A stretch of 9,140 nt of DNA from an uncultured Selenomonadales bacterium (GTDB lineage Bacteria; Bacillota; Negativicutes; Selenomonadales; Selenomonadaceae): NCBI GenBank assembly GCA_937910665.1, contig CALEPR010000106.1:1-9140 (forward strand), written 5' to 3'. The notes under the pieces are model-generated. The model saw nothing but the letters and a program-made list of their open reading frames with translations. It ran no database searches and was not told where the DNA came from. Positions 6,008 through 9,140 of the stretch are shown here, piece by piece (position 1 is the first letter of the stretch; each line of letters opens with the position of its first letter). The position numbers and the translations under genes were made by a program.

Positions 6008-7039
6008 TTAGGTATAATTTTCTTTCTCGAAACAATAAAGCTGTTCAGTGACCCTGTGAGATTTAGTTCCGACATTGTTGTAGCGTCGATAATCTATATC
6101 ATGGTAGTGAAAAGTTTTTTTGACAGCGAACTCCAAGCAAATTTCTGAAAGTTGTTCTTTGGAAAGCAACCCTTCGCTGTTGTAGCTAATGACGACGTAT
6201 CGGACACTTGCATTTTGAATCATACGGCGAAAAGCGGATTCGACTGAACTCTTTGAGCAAAACTCAGATTTTTGATTTTCATAATTTCGCATGCCGGTTA
6301 TGCCATGAATTTCAGGATAATCATATCGGGCTATAGTCTCCAAAATGTGATAGTTTGGTAGATATTGGCGGGAATTGTACGGCGGATCGGCATAGAGTAA
6401 GTCAGCTGAAATTTTTGGCAAAAGTTCATCGCAGTTTTGATTATAAAAAGTTGCTTTACCGTTACAAATATTGGTCGGAGCAACAAGTATCAACGGCTTG
6501 AATGTTCGGTTATCCCAATGTTTGAGATACGCCCCATAAACTCCAGTTATGTTGCTGACGTAAGGAACAGCGGCAATTAAGGTGGCGAGCAAATAAAAAT
6601 ATTCGTCCTCGTTAATTAAATTTGCAGTCTTCCATTTTTCAATAGTCAGGCGAATAATGTCAATTTTAATGGCGTTGTCATTTTGAAAGTACATTCTATT
6701 TGTCGTGTCGTGTGGAGAATAATTCTGAAAAATAAAGCAGTCATTGATGTCAATTTCAGCAGTTTCCAAAGTTAAGGTGTTGAGATATTCAATCGCTGAT
6801 TCGATATGCAATTTTGAAAAATTTGGCATTGAGTTTAAAGCCGTTGTGCCACGTGATAAAACATAAGAAAAGTACAGAAAATCGTTTCCGATGATTTCAT
6901 AGCCGAGAGATTTAAAGTGAGCCGAAACTACTCCACTGCCAGAAAAAATGTCGATAATTTTTGTCACGTTGTCTGCAGAATCAACAATTAAATTTTCTAT
7001 GTCATTCAACAATGCAGACTTTCCTCCGATATACCGCAT
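6008..7039 (-). CDS. D12-class adenine methyltransferase, equivalent to the N-terminal half of M.FokI
   Basis: A 343-residue N6-adenine methyltransferase. It begins directly with MRYIGGK (motif X region), then DIFSGSGVVS (30-39, AdoMet binding), ND (52-53), YGAYLKHWD (168-176) and LLYADPPYNSRQY (214-226). DPPY is at 218-221, the position reported for the first DPPY of M.FokI. In M.FokI this domain is reported to modify the GGATG strand. M.FokI is one polypeptide of about 647 residues; here the reading frame ends at 6008-6010 and the partner continues in another frame. The ATG lies 2 nt after the stop of the coiled-coil gene and has no good ribosome site, so reinitiation after that gene is likely. 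Confidence 0.92.
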   Translation of the reverse strand: MRYIGGKSALLNDIENLIVDSADNVTKIIDIFSGSGVVSAHFKSLGYEIIGNDFLYFSYVLSRGTTALNSMPNFSKLHIESAIEYLNTLTLETAEIDINDCFIFQNYSPHDTTNRMYFQNDNAIKIDIIRLTIEKWKTANLINEDEYFYLLATLIAAVPYVSNITGVYGAYLKHWDNRTFKPLILVAPTNICNGKATFYNQNCDELLPKISADLLYADPPYNSRQYLPNYHILETIARYDYPEIHGITGMRNYENQKSEFCSKSSVESAFRRMIQNASVRYVVISYNSEGLLSKEQLSEICLEFAVKKTFHYHDIDYRRYNNVGTKSHRVTEQLYCFEKENYT

Positions 7040-7041
7040 AG

Positions 7042-7440
7042 CTATTCACGGCGAAAGGAGTTGATAGACTGCAACGACTGAATAGTTCGCATTCCGTTGT
7101 AAGTGGTAGTATCATCTTCTTCAAGACTGTCTGAGTAACTTTGTTCAGGCTCATCTTCCAAAATTACCTCAGAAATTTTTTCAGAATCTATCTTTGAAGT
7201 TTGTTGTAAGTTTTTGATGAGTTGAAGAATCTCAGGAATATCATCGGAACGAATTTCAAGATTTTCCTTCTTGGCGGCTTTTTTTAATTTTTCAAATTGT
7301 TGAGTTTGTAAAACTTCAATATCAGCCTTCAATAATTTAATTTTGTGCTCGATTTGATTTTTAGTTGAAATCAATTTTTGCAATTTTGCTTTTTTCTTCT
7401 CAAGTTTGCTATCGGATTTTTTTATTATATTTTCGCTCAA
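7042..7440 (-). CDS. Small coiled-coil protein heading the restriction-modification operon
   Basis: A 132-residue protein of unknown function. Residues 8-60 are dense in Lys, Glu, Leu and Ile with heptad-like spacing (for example SKLEKKKAKLQKLISTK at 11-27), predicting a coiled coil. A short IPEILQLIKNL segment (68-78) follows, then an acidic, low-complexity stretch (EDEPEQSYSDSLEEDD, 95-110) and a polar tail. The N-terminal half is reminiscent of DUF4315-like small proteins from Bacillota mobile elements, though this is a resemblance only. There is no helix-turn-helix, so it is not a typical restriction-modification C regulator. The start is TTG at 7438-7440, fixed by AAGGAGG at 7449-7455. 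It ends 2 nt before the first methyltransferase and is the first gene after the operon promoter. Confidence 0.78.
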   Translation of the reverse strand: MSENIIKKSDSKLEKKKAKLQKLISTKNQIEHKIKLLKADIEVLQTQQFEKLKKAAKKENLEIRSDDIPEILQLIKNLQQTSKIDSEKISEVILEDEPEQSYSDSLEEDDTTTYNGMRTIQSLQSINSFRRE

Positions 7441-7448
7441 GAATTTTT

Positions 7449-7455
7449 CCTCCTT
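7449..7455 (-). promoter_or_regulatory. Strong ribosome binding site for the TTG-started coiled-coil gene
   Basis: AAGGAGG on the minus strand, 8 nt upstream of TTG 7438-7440. It is the only full-consensus site in the operon and decides this non-ATG start. Confidence 0.85.
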
Positions 7456-7471
7456 AAATCGATTTTTTTTA

Positions 7472-7499
7472 ATTATACCATTGAATATGATAAAGTAAA
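7472..7499 (-). promoter_or_regulatory. Promoter of the restriction-modification operon
   Basis: On the minus strand, -10 TATAAT (7472-7477) is perfect, with -35 TTTACT (7494-7499, four of six matches) 16 bp away. The predicted start is about 10 nt ahead of the ribosome site of the coiled-coil gene. No other promoter of comparable quality was noticed before the methyltransferases. Confidence 0.7.
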
Positions 7500-7655
7500 G
7501 TTTAAAAATTTCTCTCTAAAGATTTTTGTGACTTTGCATTATTTTTTGACAATGTTCACTTCCGCATTTCACTTCGTGAAACGCTAAAAATTACTGATTC
7601 TAACGCCGTTTCTCGACGAAAAATATTTGCCAGTCATTTTTCCTTGAATTTTCGA

Positions 7656-7692
7656 CTAAAATCTAAAATTATTTTAGATTGGATATTTTAGA
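7656..7692. repeat. Perfect 21-bp palindrome with overlapping short direct repeats
   Basis: AATCTAAAAT (7660-7669) and ATTTTAGATT (7671-7680) are perfect arms around a single T. CTAAAAT is repeated head to tail at 7656-7662 and 7663-7669. TATTTTAGA occurs at 7670-7678 and again at 7684-7692, 14 bp apart. Lying about 30 bp upstream of the replication -35, it resembles a binding site for a dimeric regulator or initiator. No T-run follows, so a terminator is unlikely. Confidence 0.7.
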
Positions 7693-7718
7693 AGTAAAAA
7701 TTTTTGATGAATTTGTGA

Positions 7719-7747
7719 TTGACTGTTAAAATATTTAGTGATAATAT
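7719..7747 (+). promoter_or_regulatory. Promoter of the replication operon
   Basis: -35 TTGACT (7719-7724), a 17-bp spacer and -10 TAATAT (7742-7747). Transcription would begin near 7754, about 28 nt ahead of the ATG at 7782. This rules out an in-frame TTG start at 7719, which is part of the -35 itself. Confidence 0.7.
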
Positions 7748-7756
7748 TCTGAATAT
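7744..7756. promoter_or_regulatory. Dyad over the replication promoter (candidate operator)
   Basis: ATATTC-T-GAATAT is a perfect 13-bp dyad that overlaps the -10. Outer GTGAT (7738-7742) and ATCAC (7755-7759) extend it imperfectly. It sits where a repressor would block transcription; the first gene of the operon encodes a helix-turn-helix protein, so autoregulation is a reasonable inference. Confidence 0.5.
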
Positions 7757-7781
7757 CACAAATATTATAGGAGATGATATT

Positions 7782-8120
7782 ATGGAAAATGTCGAGATAA
7801 AACCTGATGGAGAATTGCTAAAAAAATTTGTTTTGGAATTGGCGGCTAAATTACAAAACAACAAAATCCATATTGATGAATTTCAAGGTACAGCTACTGT
7901 TCAAGGAATTAAGGGAGGAAAAATTTTCTCTTTTTTCATTGAACAGCGAGATTTCACGGACATAAGTACAACAAACACTGAGGATAAATTTACTCGTAAA
8001 TCTGACCGTAAGAAAGAAATCAAAAGACTGTATCAAATTGGCTTAAAGCAAACCGAAATTGCCCGCAAGTTGAATATATCGCAGTCTTTGGTTTCAAAAC
8101 TCTTGAACGATGAATATTGA
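7782..8120 (+). CDS. Small helix-turn-helix DNA-binding protein, probable replication regulator
   Basis: A 112-residue protein. The C-terminal part (77-110) is a clear helix-turn-helix: RKKEIKRLYQIGLKQTEIAR, then KLNISQSLVSKLLND. It resembles the Hin/resolvase or sigma-region-4 class, in which the second helix contacts DNA. The N-terminal 60 residues have a helix and a beta-rich segment (TATVQGIKGGKIFSFFIEQ), perhaps for dimerisation. The start at ATG 7782 is supported by AGGAG (7769-7773) 8 nt upstream and by the promoter just before it. It is the first gene of the replication operon and ends 10 nt before the initiator start. Likely roles are copy-number repressor or accessory origin-binding protein; specific function not recognised. 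Confidence 0.85.
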   Translation: MENVEIKPDGELLKKFVLELAAKLQNNKIHIDEFQGTATVQGIKGGKIFSFFIEQRDFTDISTTNTEDKFTRKSDRKKEIKRLYQIGLKQTEIARKLNISQSLVSKLLNDEY

Positions 8121-8124
8121 GGAG
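8118..8124 (+). promoter_or_regulatory. Ribosome binding site that sets the initiator start
   Basis: TGAGGAG overlaps the TGA stop of the helix-turn-helix gene and lies 6 nt before ATG 8131. The alternative in-frame ATG at 8110 has no such site, so 8131 is preferred. The arrangement couples translation of the two proteins. Confidence 0.8.
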
Positions 8125-8130
8125 ACACCA

Positions 8131-9117
8131 ATGCAGAGTGCAAATTTTGATTTGAACGTTGGGGCAGAAGAATTTTGTTACAATGATGAGGATTTAGTTG
8201 TCATTAACGAAAGTTTCAAGACAAAATTGCCGATGGAACACCAGCACAATTTGACGAAGTTGTTTCATAAGTTGACTGTTGCGCCAGTCGGCGAGGTTTT
8301 TGCCACACCATTTAACAGCGAAAAAACTTTGATTACCTATGCCAAACTTGATTATGTGCGTTCGGGAATAATTTTCGATAGAAAATTTGATGAAGTGGAT
8401 GAATTGATTTTAAATTCAATTTATTCATTCTACCGCGCAGGGAATATTTTATTCACAAGCAGGAATATTCTTCAGCACATTTTTGGCAATGTAGCTGACC
8501 ATTTTCAGTCCGAACTTGTCGAGGTTGTCGAACAACATCTCGATGAACTCAAGTACATGAGAATTTCAATGGATTTGAAGGACAAGTACGGCAACGATGC
8601 TAGCATAAAATTACATGGCGAAAAATATCGCCCGATAGCTTTTGAGGAAAACTTGCTTGATGTAAGTATTTTGAGCATGAAGTCAGTCAAAAACAGTAAG
8701 ATTGTTAAAGTTTATCGCATAAATAAACTGTCGCCAATATTCCAATACTCAGAAAAACTCAAGCAAGTGACTTCTTGGCAAACTGCTCTTATGCGAGTTC
8801 CAGTAAGAAAAACTTTGCAAAATGCTATATTGTGCAATTATTTACTTGTGAAAATTTCTTTGGTAAAAAATTCAAGCAATCACTATAAAAACAATGGCAT
8901 TTTATTCCAAACGATTTTTGATGACCTGAAATTGGACGTGAATACTCGCGATAAAAAAAAGAACATTCGCGACAGCATAAGGCAAATGTTCGACTATTGG
9001 TTTAAAGTTGGCTTGATTCAAGCATATAAATTTGTAAAGCAGGAGCAAAAGTTTTATAAAATTTCTTTCTCAGTCGCTCCTACAGAAACGTTCGGGGAAG
9101 TGAAATACATTGAATAA
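8131..9117 (+). CDS. Plasmid replication initiator-like protein (RepA type, putative)
   Basis: A 328-residue basic protein with no catalytic motif that I recognise. Two stretches look like winged helices. The first is around DELILNSIYSFYRAGNILFT with RNILQHIFG after it (about residues 91-120). The second is near the C terminus, KKNIRDSIRQMFDYWFKVGL followed by IQAYKFV (about 276-303). A two-winged-helix protein of this size immediately upstream of a primase-helicase fits an origin-binding initiator that loads the helicase. It shows no HUH or Rep_trans nickase signature, so theta-type replication is inferred. ATG 8131 is chosen over 8110 from the ribosome site. The gene overlaps the primase-helicase start by 8 nt across the circular junction. 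Family assignment rests on context and fold-like patterns, not on a recognised signature. Confidence 0.72.
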   Translation: MQSANFDLNVGAEEFCYNDEDLVVINESFKTKLPMEHQHNLTKLFHKLTVAPVGEVFATPFNSEKTLITYAKLDYVRSGIIFDRKFDEVDELILNSIYSFYRAGNILFTSRNILQHIFGNVADHFQSELVEVVEQHLDELKYMRISMDLKDKYGNDASIKLHGEKYRPIAFEENLLDVSILSMKSVKNSKIVKVYRINKLSPIFQYSEKLKQVTSWQTALMRVPVRKTLQNAILCNYLLVKISLVKNSSNHYKNNGILFQTIFDDLKLDVNTRDKKKNIRDSIRQMFDYWFKVGLIQAYKFVKQEQKFYKISFSVAPTETFGEVKYIE

Positions 9118-9140
9118 CAATAATTTCGACTACATTCATG
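9086..9140. repeat. Right copy of terminal 55-bp direct repeat (circular closure)
   Basis: Identical to 1-55. It includes the end of the initiator gene and a second copy of the first 10 codons of the primase-helicase (TTG at 9110), which would continue at base 56 in the circle. It is an assembly overlap rather than a true duplication. Confidence 0.93.

Larger units (their letters stand above)
7441..7781. other. 341-bp divergent control region
   Basis: This gap separates the two operons and carries no convincing gene. It holds the minus-strand operon promoter (7472-7499), a short hairpin TTTCAC-TTC-GTGAAA (7567-7581) preceded by a second TTCACTTC at 7555-7562, a perfect 21-bp palindrome with flanking repeats (7656-7692), and the plus-strand replication promoter with a dyad (7719-7756). 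It is a second candidate for an origin or for initiator binding. Confidence 0.65.

Noticed and set aside
5953..6075. ATG at 6075 as the start of the second methyltransferase
   Set aside because: There is no ribosome site and it overlaps the first methyltransferase by 68 nt; ATG 5952 has AGAGG nearby and is followed at once by motif X. The upstream frame is better explained as a linker of a formerly fused protein.
7546..7574. TTGACA at 7546-7551 as a second plus-strand promoter
   Set aside because: No -10-like hexamer occurs 16-18 bp downstream.
7378..7587. Small plus-strand open frame spanning the restriction operon promoter
   Set aside because: It overlaps the coiled-coil gene start, is Phe-rich as expected from translating A/T-rich non-coding DNA, and has no ribosome site.
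7719..7781. TTG at 7719 as the start of the helix-turn-helix protein
   Set aside because: That TTG is part of the -35 hexamer and lies upstream of the predicted transcript start; ATG 7782 has AGGAG 8 nt upstream.
8110..8130. ATG at 8110 as the initiator start
   Set aside because: It has no ribosome site; TGAGGAG at 8118-8124 is correctly placed for ATG 8131.
1..9140. Phage or prophage genome
   Set aside because: The primase-helicase looks phage-like, but there are no capsid, terminase, tail, lysis or integrase genes in a complete circle.

Overview
The window is one complete small circular replicon, most likely a plasmid. Its first 55 bases (1-55) recur exactly as its last 55 (9086-9140), so it closes to a circle of 9085 bp; the apparent window ends lie inside the overlap of two replication genes. 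The DNA is AT-rich, with strong AGGAGG-type ribosome sites, several TTG starts and sigma70-type promoters. This points to a low-GC Bacillota-type host; I cannot name the genus from sequence alone. There are no phage structural genes, relaxase, transposase, integrase, tRNA or rRNA.

The circle has two opposed transcription units. The replication unit on the plus strand starts near 7750 and runs through a small helix-turn-helix protein (7782-8120), a replication-initiator-like protein (8131-9117) and, across the artificial window junction, a fused zinc-finger/Toprim primase and DnaB-type helicase (25-1998). The minus-strand unit starts near 7470 and encodes a small coiled-coil protein (7042-7440), two D12-class adenine methyltransferases (6008-7039 and 5095-5952) and a full-length FokI-type restriction endonuclease (3282-5084). 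It ends in a clear hairpin terminator (3232-3256). A separate minus-strand unit with a textbook consensus promoter encodes a coiled-coil/TIR-domain protein (2040-2927). The units diverge from 7441-7781 and converge at 1999-2039.

Two gaps of about 350 bp carry the non-coding signals. Between the endonuclease and the TIR gene (2928-3281) lie the terminator, a pair of overlapping, mutually exclusive hairpins, three 22-bp tandem repeats, and an AT-rich stretch holding the TIR promoter; this is the best candidate origin. The divergent gap (7441-7781) carries both operon promoters, a perfect 21-bp palindrome and a small dyad over the replication promoter.

Functionally this is a compact self-replicating defence plasmid. 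One arm replicates it with its own initiator and primase-helicase. The other carries a type IIS restriction-modification system homologous to FokI (inferred GGATG/CATCC specificity), plus a putative NAD-consuming TIR effector. The most notable details are three. The methyltransferase pair would become a single 647-residue M.FokI-like protein on loss of one base. An extra coiled-coil gene heads the restriction-modification operon. The TIR promoter is perfect consensus and abuts the repeat array.
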